Shown here: piece after piece, positions 1 through 12,800 of the stretch
Numbering within the stretch: the stretch's first letter is position 1
Layout of the letters: each line of letters starts with the position of its first letter
Source of the DNA: Kryptolebias marmoratus
Lineage: Eukaryota > Chordata > Actinopteri > Cyprinodontiformes > Rivulidae
Length of the DNA stretch: 64,000 nt
Assembly: GCF_001649575.2 (NCBI RefSeq)
Contig: NC_051434.1
Coordinates: forward strand, 11,192,761 to 11,256,760
Direction: 5' to 3'
Program-made: the position numbers and the translations under genes
The notes under the pieces: generated by a model
The model's input: the letters and a program-made list of their open reading frames with translations, nothing else
Database searches by the model: none
Told to the model about the DNA's origin: nothing

Positions 1-3000
1 AACAAGACAACCTTGTGTAGCTGCGTGGGTACTGCACACAAGCTGACACGATAAGGAATGGGCTATTCATTCAACACTACAGGCGACCACCGGGCTGCTA
101 ACAATGATAACAACGCTGAGGCTCAGAAGACAGGCCTCACAAGCTTTTTTTTTTAATATATTTTTTGGTCACTTTGCCTAAACTCCTCACTTTTCTTTCA
201 AAACGCTCAAAATGCAGAGCTGTAATTACAACCCACTCACATGCAGCCTCTTCTCCTTCGTTAACCCTTTGACCTTCAGTGTCAATAAACAGCCACACAA
301 TAACCACAGCGACTAAAAGGAAGAGGGGGGGGGGGGAGTCAAGTCAGTCTGTGAGAAGAGATGAGAGCAAAGTGTGACGAGAGGCAGGCTGAAGCGTGAG
401 AGAAGGAAAAGAAAAACAACATGTGAGAGAAAAGAGGGGGCTAAGTATCAACATGCCCTTGAGCATTGCTCCTCCAGCTCTTTTAGTTAGCATGGTCTAC
501 CTACAGTATATCAATTACCATATATTCAAATGCACTGCATCAATGGAAACTTTGTGTTGGAGTGTTAATGTCTCACACCCAAATGCACGGCACAAACAAA
601 AACAGACCAGAGGTTCAAGCCAGTAGCTACAAAGAGCAAAAACCTCTTATTTTATTTGAAGGAATAAGAACTATTAGCTTCTGTGTTCCAGGTTTCCCAT
701 GTCACTAATATATATATATTAAAAGAAAGCTTGCATTACAAGATTAAACAGCTCATCTTTGCTGTTTAGTTCCAAGCTGCTACTGTATCCTTTATTAGCA
801 TACAGAATGCTGTGCCTCTCTGCTCTCTCTTCCCTGCAGGGCTTTTGTCCTTCATCGGGTCACAGGGACAGACAAATGACGGTGTTGGGTTTCCCACAAA
901 CTCTGCTTGATGTCTGTGTTTTTTGAAAACAAGCATTTGTGCAGTAGCAACTTTGTCCAACGCAGCAACTTGCGCTTCCTCCTTCTGTGATTCTATCTCT
1001 CTCCGCCCGTCTCTTCTCCACCGCTTCCCATCTCACGGCTAAGTGTTTCTCTTTTTCACTGTCTTACTTGCTTACACCTGATCGCCCTCTTCCAACCTCT
1101 CACAGAAAGTCAATGCCACTCTGCTCGCAGGAGCTGATTCAGCGCTAATGTTGTTCTTCAGGCTGCCCGGTCCTGCAACTCTCGTCTTCCCGCTTCGCCC
1201 TAATCTTCCTTCCCCTCTCGGTTTTCTGGAACGTCACATCAAGCGGCACTCAAGTCCAGCTCTGACATCACAACACTTTACACGAGTCTTCAACTCCTGT
1301 CCAGCAGACCTGATAGGACAAAGGTTAGGCAGACATTTGTGCACTTCTTTTTATGCATTTTTAAAGTGAAAGAAGAAACATAATTAGAAAAATAAACTTT
1401 TTAAGCACAAAACCCAGATAAAATAATTAACTGGCTTTTGTAAAATCAAATGCTCTACAGCTAATTGTCCCTTAGTGACATGACAACTGCTAGAAAAAAA
1501 GTGTTGTTAATTATAGCTAAAAATATATCAGAAGAGGCAGTAAGGGACAATTTTTAAGGGCAACTTCAGGCTAAAGAGCATACTTTTCCAAGCTCTGTTT
1601 CAGGATTACTTGTACTGTTGAAAAGAAGTTTGTTTCCTCCCATTTTTTTCTGCAAAGTAAGCCTGACAAATAACCCAAGATGAGCTCAAAGTGGACCTGA
1701 CCCCTATATAAAGAAGCATAGACTATAAAATTGTGTACATTTATTAACAATTTGAAAGAAGTCTTCCTTTTCCACATCTCCCTTTTAGATATATGATGTT
1801 ATAAATATGCTGACACAGATATATGTTTAACTTCCTTCATATTATGACTCTGAAGTGACCTCCTACACGGTTTGCTCTACTCAATAACTAACAGTCACCA
1901 AACATTAGCAATCAAAAAGCAAATATATAGTGCACACATGAACGGAGTACTACCACTTCACTGTAAATTATTAAAGGACTTAAAAGATGATTTTTGTATA
2001 ATGTGACACCAACTTCTGGAAGATCATTGCTCCACGGTCATGTCTTGAGCAAGAGGTCAAATTTGAACAAGTCGATGTGTGAAACTGTCACCGATGCAGA
2101 GTCTGCAAAGTTTTAACTAGCGTCCTAAATGGAAAACCAAATTCAACTTCTACTGGTTACTGGTCAACTGAGACACCACTACCTAATGTTTAATTAAACA
2201 TTTTTTTATTATAAAAGGAATAAAAAGAGTTTAAAACAAACACAGCTTTAATGCTTCATTTTGAAGCATGACCTTAAATTGAAGTGCGTGTGTGCAAATC
2301 GTGAACCCTCGAAGCTCTCACTCCGATGACCCCAATCACATATAGGCCTACCACACAGGAAAACTGGCATGGGTGCAGAATCAGGGTAAATGATCTACTT
2401 TTAGCAAAAACAAGAGTTCTCAATCAGAAATAACAGATTAACCACTTTTTTTACAGATGTTAGTGCAATTTTGGAATTTAAAAAAAAAAAAAAGAGAAAA
2501 AGAAAAACGCTTGGGGGGTAGGAAGGTTTTAATAATGAGCTACAGTACAACATCACCCTTTTGGCTCTGCTGGATCGAACTAGCTGACCAAACGGCCCCG
2601 CAAACTTTGCCCTTGGTTCTGCTTTAAGCCAACTCCAGGAAGTGCTAGTCACTGATCTCCCAAGGTCATTCAACAGAGGAGCGAGAGAAACCAGAGAGGG
2701 AGGAGGGAGAAAAGGGAGATGAAAGCGAGAAGGGGAGAGAGAGGGGGGGGGGGGGGGAAAAGGACAGGTTTTCCAACTTTCACTGCAGCAGCTAAGTGAC
2801 CCCAATGGTTCCGGCTTTGGACTTTCTAAGGAGATTACTAAAAACACTGCATACCATACATATTAGCTACATTCGACATTCCTTTTTTAATTTCACTTCC
2901 TCTCATCTTCATCCACATGCCTAGCTCTCATTGCTGACAGAGATAATGCAGGAGAGTCAATCTCACATTCCTATGACCTTCATCCAAACGCTAGGCCCAA

Positions 3001-5245
3001 TCTCTGGTATCAAAGAAGGCAGGGCTAAAGGTACCTGCATATACTACAAGCTGAAACACAGCCAAGCCCCTCCTGCTGCCCACACACCGTCTTTAGTGAC
3101 ACTGTACACATGCAAAAACACTTTGAAGGCAACAACAAAAAAAACAACAAAGGTATGATTATTGTGGTCACCTTAGTGACAAGCTGAAAGCTGACTAGTT
3201 GGTGTGCTTCATTTACCCCCCGTGTGTCTAAGGTTCAGAGTAGGGCATCGATGATATTCAAATCTCATGCAGACAGCAGCCAACCCTGGGATTTGGCAGC
3301 AAGGGCTTCAACTTAAAAGTTATTTTTAGTCTCCCTCTTTCAATGTCTTACTTTCGCTTTCCCCGACAGGACTTTATTTTGTCAAAGGCACCAGTAGGAA
3401 GTTTGAATTACGCAGCATAAGAGGAGAGAAAGAGTCGGAGGCAAGCGAGAGAAGACGCATCCTCCAAAGACTCCCATCAGAAGAGATCAGATCAAACTAT
3501 TACCCTCCCCTGCCCCTGAAGCTGACAGGCTGACAGTCTGTCCCATCTGGGCGTCTGGCACTGTCGGGGAGGGGGCCTGGGGGGTCCTGAGGTCACTGCA
3601 ACCAGCTGCACCTCCAACCCTGGGGACCTCTGACACCAACAACGTGACGAAAAAAAAACAAGTTATCATATTCTCCATTTACAGCAACAAATCTCCTTTC
3701 ATAACAGACTCATTTCTCGGTGCTCTGTGTTACCGTCTGGTGCAGATTTATTAACAAGAAGGTCAGGGTGAAAAGCAGGGTGTCGACTTAGCGGCACCCC
3801 AAGGTCCCGTGGTCACAGGCCCCCTGGACATTAACACCAACAAGACGGTGAAGCCTATCAGAGCACAAAGTCAGTTTTTGGCAGCTACGCTCTTCCATCC
3901 AGTCAATAACAGAGCACGAAGTACATGTACATGTGTGCGCAGTGGTCCAAAGTCAAAACAAGTTACTTCTACAGGCAATTTATTTTACATTAGTATTTTA
4001 ATAATAATAAAATAATTACTTTTTTTTTGTAACCAAAGATGATTTGGTCAAACCATAAAAGCTGCAACAAAGTGACAGGTGAAGGGCATGGATGAGGGAT
4101 ACAACAACAATCTACCAAGGAGAAAACTACAGGACAGAAAGGGGAGGGGAGGGGGACTGAGGACAGCTGTAAAGGACAGACACTCTCCCTTCACTGGAGG
4201 GTGATGGAGACACATCCTCAAAGTGAGGAACAATTTATTCAGAAACTTAAAGCAACTTCACTTGGCAGACTGCTTCTCTCTGCGTGCGTTTTTTTTTTTT
4301 TTTTTTTGGCGGACAGACTTACCCCCTGTGCCCTTCATGGTGCACGGTCTGGCCTGCTGAAGTACAGCAGAGTAGATGGAAACAGATAGCCCTGCTCAAG
4401 TCTCCTTGAGAGCAGCGGCGGCGAGCACAGAGGTTGACAGAATACTCTCCCATGCCCCTCCACTTCCTCCAGTCTCCTGATCGTATCAACAGACAAAAGG
4501 CACTCTGGCTCCACTGGACAGCTTTAAAAAAAGCTTTAAACCCGGACGGGGAGTAAGGAGCAGGCACCTCTTGTCTCCTACCCCTCCCCCTTTCTTTCAC
4601 CCAATCTCCTTTCACACATTGCCCCGTCTCCTTCAGCAGTTCCCAAGGTCCTCCTAAACATCGCTACCATTTCTCCTCTTACCAAGTCCCCTCAACTTGC
4701 TGACCATCTCTCTTCCTCTGTCTTTGTACTCTTTAATACTTTTTATCCCCCCCTTCCTGACTTTGGCCATTGTCCAAGTGTTTGTCTTTGAGCTGACCCC
4801 TGGCTGGTTCCAGAGAAGAAGATGAAAAGAAACAGAAAGGCAACACAGCAGCAGGCAAACAGTACAGCGGCACTCCTGACACAGAGACAAAAATCTCTCG
4901 CCTCCTTCCCCTTTAACATTCAAGTATAATCAATCTAGCATGCTACATGATACTCAAACCCCGCCTCAAACCCAACTCCCACCTCATTCTAACAGAGGTA
5001 GCCAATGTGAGGACAGGGTGCTGGCAGGCTATTGGACGCCACACACACCCATCAGCTCTGACTCCTCCACTTTCCTCCACCCAACCCCCTCTCACTGACA
5101 GCCAACTTCCTGCTCTAAGTTACCTTGAGCTGCAGGATAGGGGTCAGGGAAAAGAAAAGAGGAAGAGAAAGAAGAGATGAGCGTCGGTTAAACAAAAGGA
5201 AAAGAGCAAACAAAGTTGTGAAAAAGTGCAAGGGAGTGCGCTCAC
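1..5245. other. No recognisable gene; low-complexity tracts
   Basis: I find no exon with convincing splice sites and coding character in this stretch. It contains a G-run near 328-337, poly-T/A tracts, a purine-rich block with a long G-run near 2690-2760 and a poly-T tract near 4290-4307. The short open frames are low complexity or lack any family resemblance. If the possible exon at 5246-5350 is real, this stretch would be the first intron of a minus-strand gene whose body lies left of the window. Confidence 0.5.
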
Positions 5246-5420
5246 GGTGGCGTGCCCCGGCATCGTTTGTTCTCAAGTAGTCCTGGGTCTCAGCTGCTGC
5301 TGGTCGGATGAGGAAGGCTCCACGGGCTGCTCTCTGACAACTGCTTTCTGCTTATTTACAATGTCAAACTAAATGTCTCCCTCCGCCCCGCCTCCGCTCG
5401 GCTGCTACAGGCTGACGGCT
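5246..5420 (-). other. Possible first exon and GC-rich promoter of a minus-strand gene
   Basis: Read on the minus strand, a GC-rich block with GC-box-like sequence (about 5381-5400) is followed by a transcript-like stretch. It contains ATG at 5263, six codons (MPGHAT), and a splice donor GTGAGC at 5245-5240. The -3 base before the ATG is A. The remaining exons would lie to the left, outside the window or unrecognised. The call rests only on composition, one start codon and one donor, so it is tentative. I do not recognise the peptide. Confidence 0.25.
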
Positions 5421-5429
5421 CGGTGATGC

Positions 5430-8040
5430 GGGCAGGCAGGGCTGCCCTCATTGGCTGAAAGAAGTGCCAGAATTGATGCCGCATGTTGCATCCACATGAT
5501 TTAAAGTACAAAAACCTTACAGCCAGCCTCCCCGTCTCACGCGTGTACACAGTCTCACATGCACATCCACACAAATGCACATTTTGTCCTTGCTCACATT
5601 TGCAGGTACGTACTGCAACAATTTAGCCCCTAAGCAGCCCATTTGTTGTAATGACGTGATGATACTATTCTAACAAAGAAACTAATCTGTTTACATACAT
5701 AAACACTTGGTTTTTGTCTGGAATAGAAATGAGCTAAATAACACTCAAACATATGACACAGGAGCATTTTTTTGCAGCTTGCAACCACCACTATATTACT
5801 GAAACTGTCAAATAATAAGATTAATATTAATAATAATCTGAAACGGGAGTGGAATCAGCTGACTGGACACCATTTGTTGAAGGTTGGGGGATGGAAAAAA
5901 GGTTGAATCTGATTCTTGTTCTGTTTGTGGTTAAACAAGGCTTGAGAGTTATGGGTAAAAGCCTGTAAACAAAGACTTTGTTGTCTTGACCCCTAAAAAC
6001 TAAGCTCGTAGCAACTTCCACAATTAAAACGTCATCAAAACCCACATCAGCAATGTCACTTGCTGGTGCATACTTTCTACGCAGAAACCTTTACTTTGGA
6101 ATACCAATACCAGACACTGCAGCTCGTTTGTACACCTTGCACCACAACCTTGATCAGTTTTTAACAAATCCAACATGAGGCCATTCGAAAACATACAGAC
6201 CGGACAGTGAAGTGTTAAGAAGCAACTTATTGACCTAAAGCTTAATGCTGCATATGACTGCTAATCTCTACAGTGGTGAACAGAACAAGCTTAAGAGAAA
6301 AGGGAAAAAGAGCAAACCTGCCCCATCAATGAAAAACCCAGGGGGGGAGGGGAACCGGAAGGATGGAGAAGGACAGAGAGGAGAGTTGTTAAAGGATGGG
6401 AGGGGTAGAACAAGTAAAGGGAGGGTGAGAGAACATGACAGAAACTCAAGAGAAACAAAGCTTAATGTTCCCTTTTTCTAATTTTGCAAGGAACATGGGG
6501 ACAAGGAGGTACTACAGGCATCGGGTTAATGATTGGAGAGGGGCTGCACAAAGATTAATCTCCATCACGGCTAGCAGGCCAGAGCACTTTTCTGCTAAAG
6601 ACGACGCTCGCTACCCAAAATGCCTCAGTAATGACACCTGGCAAGGTCACCATAGAAATGAAACCTTCCCATGACCTGTGCAGCCCGTAGCAGGGACGTG
6701 TTTGCTCTCAATGTCACTGTTTAGAGATAAACACCCACCAACCAGACGTTAGGTTTCATAAACACACAGCACCCTCAGGGGGGGGCCGCGCTAAGCCATG
6801 CATTCACCCACAAACATGTAAACATGCAATCACCTGCACAACTAAATAGACGGCTGAGTGATCCGCACAAAAGTTACTTATATCAAGATAACATCAAGAG
6901 TTAAACATTCTGTGGTTTTAAATATAAAGTCACTGCGAGATTAAACACATACAGAATTAATGACCCTGGTTTGGAAAGAAAAACAAACTAAAAAATGAGT
7001 GGGGGCGGCAACACTGAATTTCTCAGACAGCTAGATTTATCATAAATGAAAGCAAAAGAAACTAAGATTTAAGTCTTAATATCTGAAGAAACATATGGTG
7101 GTCATACAGAAAATAAATTTAAGAACAAAAGATAAAACATGCACAAAATCAAACGTACAAAACAAAACCCACAACAACAACCCAACATTAATACTCAAAA
7201 AAAGCTGCAACTTTTAAGAAAAACAACAAAATAAACATCACATTTCAGGGACAATTAACTTTATTGTTTAAAAACAAAGCCTTATAAAAAAAATAGCTTT
7301 TTGTTTTACTTTATTTGTTGTTGATTTTCTGAAATGTGTGTATTTTTCTGTATGGCTGTCGGGTTTTATGAGGTTTTGAGAAATTCATGTCACCATCTGA
7401 ATGAGCTAGATGTGGAAAAGACATTTTGTTTATCTGAAAGCACTTTTTTCTAACCAGGTACACCAAGTACTGATCCTTCAGCAATGATTTTTAATGTTCT
7501 GAAACGAAATCAAACATTTTTATTAAATGAATAACTATGAAAATGTACTACAAGACTCGGAAAAAAATGTTACTTACAAAAACACGACTAAGTTTGTACA
7601 CAGAGCAACTTCATCCCTCTGCTTCAGACTATCAGTGTTTTACTTTAATTAGATTGCTTTAATAAGTTAAGCAGATCTGTTTAATCAAAGCAGCTATCAA
7701 GGCGTGTAAACCAAAAGCAATGATAGTTATTGCGCTAGCACACAAAACCAGCAAGTATTTCTCCCATACAATGCGGTCAGACTTTAAAAAGACGCATTTA
7801 AAGTCCATTAGTAGTTGTTAACTCGCCGCTAAAGACAAAGAACTGCAGCCGTACACAAATGAAGCACTACAGCCTAATGTTAGGCTGGTCACCGCTGACT
7901 GTGACATTGTGAAGTTTATGTTAGCATGTCACAGGTGTACAATGGTGACTGTTGTACAGCTCAGCCGACTATCCACGGAGTGTGTGATATTTAATTACTA
8001 ATTGCCGAGTCCTGCCATCATATGAAAGTTTGCAAAGCTA
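5430..8040. other. Gene-free AT-rich stretch
   Basis: No exon with matching splice signals, no RNA gene and no classified repeat was recognised. A purine-rich tract lies around 6290-6430. The stretch could be intron or intergenic. Confidence 0.45.
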
Positions 8041-8044
8041 GGAA

Positions 8045-8330
8045 GAAACAGCCTAACCAATAAAGACAACGTTCGGATCTGTCCTTCAGACCAATCAAAC
8101 CTCGGACTAGATTCCACCAATCAAGGTTTTTAAGGCTAAGTTCGTTCTGCAGCTGACGCCATTCGGGATCCGGCAGAAATAGCCGCTGCGTTCCGCCGTC
8201 GCTCTAACCGAGAACCAAAATGGCGGACGCTCAGCCCCAGTTTCCCGACCGCCCGGGATCCTTCCAGCGGGCCACCAATAAGCGCCTCAGAGAGCGGGGA
8301 GGGAAATGGCGCCTATGTTCATCTTCCAAA
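8045..8330. promoter_or_regulatory. CpG-rich promoter-like block, direction unclear
   Basis: CpG dinucleotides cluster here against an AT-rich background. Plus-strand CCAAT motifs occur near 8055, 8093 and 8119, with a further CCAAT on the minus strand near 8342. A YY1-like motif (AAAATGGCGGAC) lies at about 8217-8228, and a second (CAAGATGGCTGC) near 8525-8536. CCAAT boxes 60-150 bp upstream of a YY1 site are typical of a housekeeping promoter read on the plus strand. The ATG within the first YY1 motif opens a 70-codon frame (8220-8432). I found no good plus-strand donor after it and no plus-strand gene to its right, so the transcript served by this block is unknown. Confidence 0.4.
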
Positions 8331-8439
8331 ACAATCGTCGATTGGTCAAGAACAGCAAATGAAAAGAAGCCGAGTAATTGCCCCCACTTCCACCCACCGC
8401 AGACAACTTTTACACGAACATTGTACGCGTAGAATATTT

Positions 8440-9880
8440 TTAGTTTTTTACTCACTTTCTTTTTCGGGTTGGAACTGAAGTCCGGCTCAACGTATTATTT
8501 ATTTTATTTAGCAACCAAAGGGAACAAGATGGCTGCTTAACTCGAACCGGAAAGAGATTAACGCAATGACGTATTACAAGTTACGTTTTTCCAGAGGACC
8601 GGCTTCAGGACTTCAGTTTTAAAAATTGATTTGCAAACTCAAGTATGTTATTTAAAACAAATATTATGCTCAACAAGCCGGAAAAAGCTATTATCTACGT
8701 CTTAGTTCGCTCATTTTTATTTACAGTAAAAAAAAAAATAATCGCATAAATTCACAAACAAATAACGTACAAGCAAGATTTATCATCTCATTATTCATAT
8801 ATAAGCTAAAATAAAATTTATAAATACAAAACCTTTTCTAAAAAAAATTGTTTTATAAGGTTTGGCACCCTCTAAACTAAGATGCAGCTTTGTTATTATA
8901 TAAAATAATGCATGTTTCTATCAATGTTGACACTTTTCCTAGTGGTGCATAAGATTATTAAGAAAACTAAACAAAAAGTAAAAATAAAGGAAGCAATATA
9001 CCATCTATATAGAATCTACATTTACCCCTCATCTGCATTAAAGCATCCAGTAAAATCTAAAATATTTCACTTTCTCATTTCCGTTTGGTTTTAAGATATT
9101 AACTGAAAGTGGTTATGATTGCTACCAGGAAAACACCTACTAATCCACAAAATAAGGAAAGTTTTTTTTTTCTTTTGGTAATTATTTATAAATTGTACAA
9201 TAAGACTCATATACAGGAATCTTTTGAAGCAACCTGATATGATTTTTTTCAAAGAAAAGGTTAAAATCTCTCTAAAAATATAAAAATATGCACTGTGGTA
9301 ATGAAAAAAAGTTTCATTGCAAATAGGAATATATTGGTAATTTGTTTATGGCAAATATATCCACACCTTCAAACATCAAAAACACAATTTTAATGTTCCC
9401 TTAGTTACCTTTAGACATTTACATAGTCTGAAACTTTGTTCAAATTCTAAAACCCAAACTATAAAACCATTTTATAAAGTTATCTTCAACACATGGGCTC
9501 AAAAAAGTACAGATTGAATTTAGATTTATTTCCCAAGTTCTCCTCCACGGAGTACATATGTCTTTGTATCAAGATGGCTGCAGTAAAAAGGTAAATACAG
9601 AAGATACATGCAAGTAAATTAAATATTAAACTGCAACAGTAAACACTCACTAAGAATGATTTCTAACGTCTAACTTGGGTAAGACAAATTCGAACTCCAA
9701 CAATCAAATGCTTTAATTATTGTTAACATGAACACCCAGACTTGAGCATTTCAGAAAATACACAACTGCCTAAAGCAAATCACCAAAAACAAACAGAAAA
9801 CAAATTAAAAAAATCTTTTGATATCAAATTATACCATCAAAGACATCCATTTCTATTCTACAGAATTATCTTGGGAATGA
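8440..9880 (-). other. AT-rich 3' flank and 3' UTR of gene A
   Basis: This stretch lies downstream of the gene A stop codon. A minus-strand AATAAA signal is present at 9525-9530, about 350 bp past the stop, and would define a short 3' UTR. Nothing else codes here; the rest is strongly AT-rich. Confidence 0.45.
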
Positions 9881-12800
9881 TTATTTTCTTGCCACGAGTT
9901 CCAGGAGAGCGCAGGTGATCTTGTCCAGGTTGTTGGAGTAGCGAGAGTCCCTGTTCGTCCTGCTGTCCTGGTCCATTTGGAGCGGAGGAGCGGAGGAGTG
10001 AGGCTCAAAGAACTCCCCGTCAGCAGGCTGGTAGTCGTGAGGACGCATGGATTCCTGAAACCTTTCAGGGTAATACGGCGGTTCATCTAAACAAAACGAG
10101 ATGACTGTTGGTAACCAAAATAGTTTTAGGAAAAAGTTAAAATGCTCTCAGATTTATAAACAGAACAAAGATGCACATATCACAGTAAGCTCTCTATCTC
10201 AGTCCATTTTAGATGAGAATCTCAGGAAAAAGACTTATTTTAAAGGTTTTTTTGAGGTCAGCGTGACCTTTAGTGTTGCCTTAAAGAGAGAGAGTCGTCG
10301 GTGAGTCAGCTTGATCAGAACAGCTCTCCTGATCCCTGAATCTACACGCCGCACAGATGTGGTCATCAGGACGATTTATGAATATATTCAATGGATGAGA
10401 GCAGTGCTGTCTAATAAGGACTGAATCTGTGTGAATTAAAGACACTTTAGAACATAAAACAAGGTTAAATGGCCCCTGCATGCTGAATGGAAAGGCGAGC
10501 CTGTAATCGGGAGGTCACAGGTTTGAATCCCCAGACTGGCACAGAATTTAGGTGGGGAAGATGAGGCCTTGGTCCTCATTAGTTCCCTTAACCTCCCAGC
10601 TGCTCCCCGGGCGCCTTAGATGGTAGCCCTCGGCTCCGTGTGCGATGGGTAAAATGCAGAGCAGAGAGCGAAGTTCCCCACCGGGGGATTAAAAGAGTAT
10701 AATAAAATACTTCAGGTGCTGAACGTTTACCATTTATAGTTTTTTTCCCTTTGAAAAGATTAGAACGCAAAAATTCCAATAATGTTCTCCATTTTACAGC
10801 AGAGTCCACCTTTCCATCTGGGTGTGAGTCTCCGTTATTGTTGTGTTTAGGCTCATCTCTGATCACACTGAGGTCTATTAAGGTTGCTTTAGAAATTTCT
10901 GTAGGATCAAGCTCGCACAGGCAGATGTGCAGATTCGTTTCATTTGGACACAAATTACGTCGTGGAATGAAATGTGATTTCCTTCGGAACATGAGGGCAT
11001 CGTTGGGCTGACATCGTCTTCATTTCTGGGTGCAGACAGAGATTTTAGGAGCTGCTGAGCATGTCGGTGATCACTACAGCGTCCCCGCTGTCGGAAGATC
11101 ACAAACCCAGGGATTTCCACAGTCGGAAAGCCTTGCCAACTTCTGATCCCCTTCTCTGTTTTCTGACTTCAAAACACTGGCAGAAGTGGTGCATAATCTC
11201 CACTGTGGCAGCAGAGCTTTCAAAACAAAAATTCAAACCCATCACGAGAAGTCGGCCATCCAAGGCAAAGATGCTAAATCTAAAAACAATCACTTCTGCA
11301 GCGGTTTCTCTTGATGCGTTTGATAAGACAAGTCAGCAGCTAATATAAGTTCGCCCAGATAAGAAGAAAGGTTTGAGTTCAGCTTAGGCTACAGCAGGTC
11401 AGCCCCGTTTGTTTCACATACTTCCCGTAAATGGGCTGTTCGTGTTTCATTTCCATTTCTGCAGTTCGGTGAAATTTCACTGCTCATTTATGCCGGTTTA
11501 AGCATTTTATCTGTTGTCATTTTTAAACCTTGCTTACTGCAAGCAAAAAACAAAAACTGAGACCGAATGCGTAAGTAATGTGTGGAAAATCTAAGTCCAT
11601 CCTTACTGCTTACATAAGAACTGAGACAGCAAGTAGCAGCCAAGAGCTTCTGATTAAATACACTTGATTAACTAATCAACAATAAACAGTGTTGTTTGGA
11701 CATGTTTTTTTTTATTTAAAACAATGTTGCACTTGTCTGAAAGTGTCTAATGAAAGTCATCTGGTTACTGAACAGGAGGGGGAGCCCTTACAAGTCGAAG
11801 AGTAGTCCTGATTTCTCCGATCAACAAACAGCTCACTGCTCCAAGTGATGTCGAGGACAGGATCAGGATGCTTATTTATGCTTCTCAGACGAAGTATTCA
11901 GAGTATTGGTGTCAAAGCAGCTTAAGATGCTATTAGGTTGCTCCAACGGCATTTTAACAAATCTAAAAAACAGGTTTTCATAAGGAAAAAGATTAAAAGG
12001 ATACAAGCTGTGAGCAGAAAACGAAGAGGAAATAACGGTCTGATCTTTCCTCAAACTATTAGTTGAAACGCTTAGTCTTCATTTTGATTTAAATAACATT
12101 TGTCTACTTTGACACTTGTGCTGGACAAGAGCACTCGTGTCATCCATGGTGTTAAATCTTACTGAGCTAGTAATGTGTTTTTATTGACGTGCCTAAAATG
12201 TAATAAAAACCATCTATAAGGACGAATCATACCTTCAAAACGGCCTCTGCTTGAGTGTCTGCCGTCCATGTTAACAGGGTGGTTGTACTCCTGCTGACGC
12301 TCCTCGGGTATATAATCCCGCTGCTCCCAGCCTCTCCTGTGACTGAAGCTGGGGTCCTCCGGTCGTCTGTGGTCGGAATCGTCTCTCTGGGAGTCGCCGT
12401 AATTTGTTGAGACTCCTGCTCGACTTTGGCTGTCGTACTGCAACGACATAAACACGAGCTTTGGTCATTCGTTTGGCTGCTTTAAGTTAGAAGATTAGGT
12501 TAGTTTTTATTTTTAACCTAAATACTGTGTGTGTGTAACATACCACTGCTTTCTCCAGCTTTTTGTTTTTGAATTCTTCCAAAACACTGGAGAGTTTGCT
12601 CTTCAGGAAATTAGCCTCTTCTGCATTCTCAATTTCAACATTTTTCTGAAAAAGATTTGTTTATTTTTTTTAAAACACATAAAACTCTGTTAGTAAATAA
12701 GTGCAAGACGAGCATAATATACAGCGATTGCTATGAATGTTGCGAATTCTTATTTCCAGCCTCACCAGCATGTCAAACACACCACCTGACTCGGAGCTTC

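Noticed and set aside
2401..2847. 148-codon minus-strand frame
   Set aside because: Its length comes from a G-run and purine-rich tract giving Pro/Ser repeats; no splice context or family resemblance.
4654..4923. 89-codon minus-strand frame with a Cys/Leu-rich start
   Set aside because: No splice signals, no recognised domain, and it lies in a stretch otherwise without coding character.
10462..10560. tRNA-like sequence with a B-box
   Set aside because: It lacks a complete cloverleaf and continues into a SINE body and tail, so it is a SINE head, not a tRNA gene.
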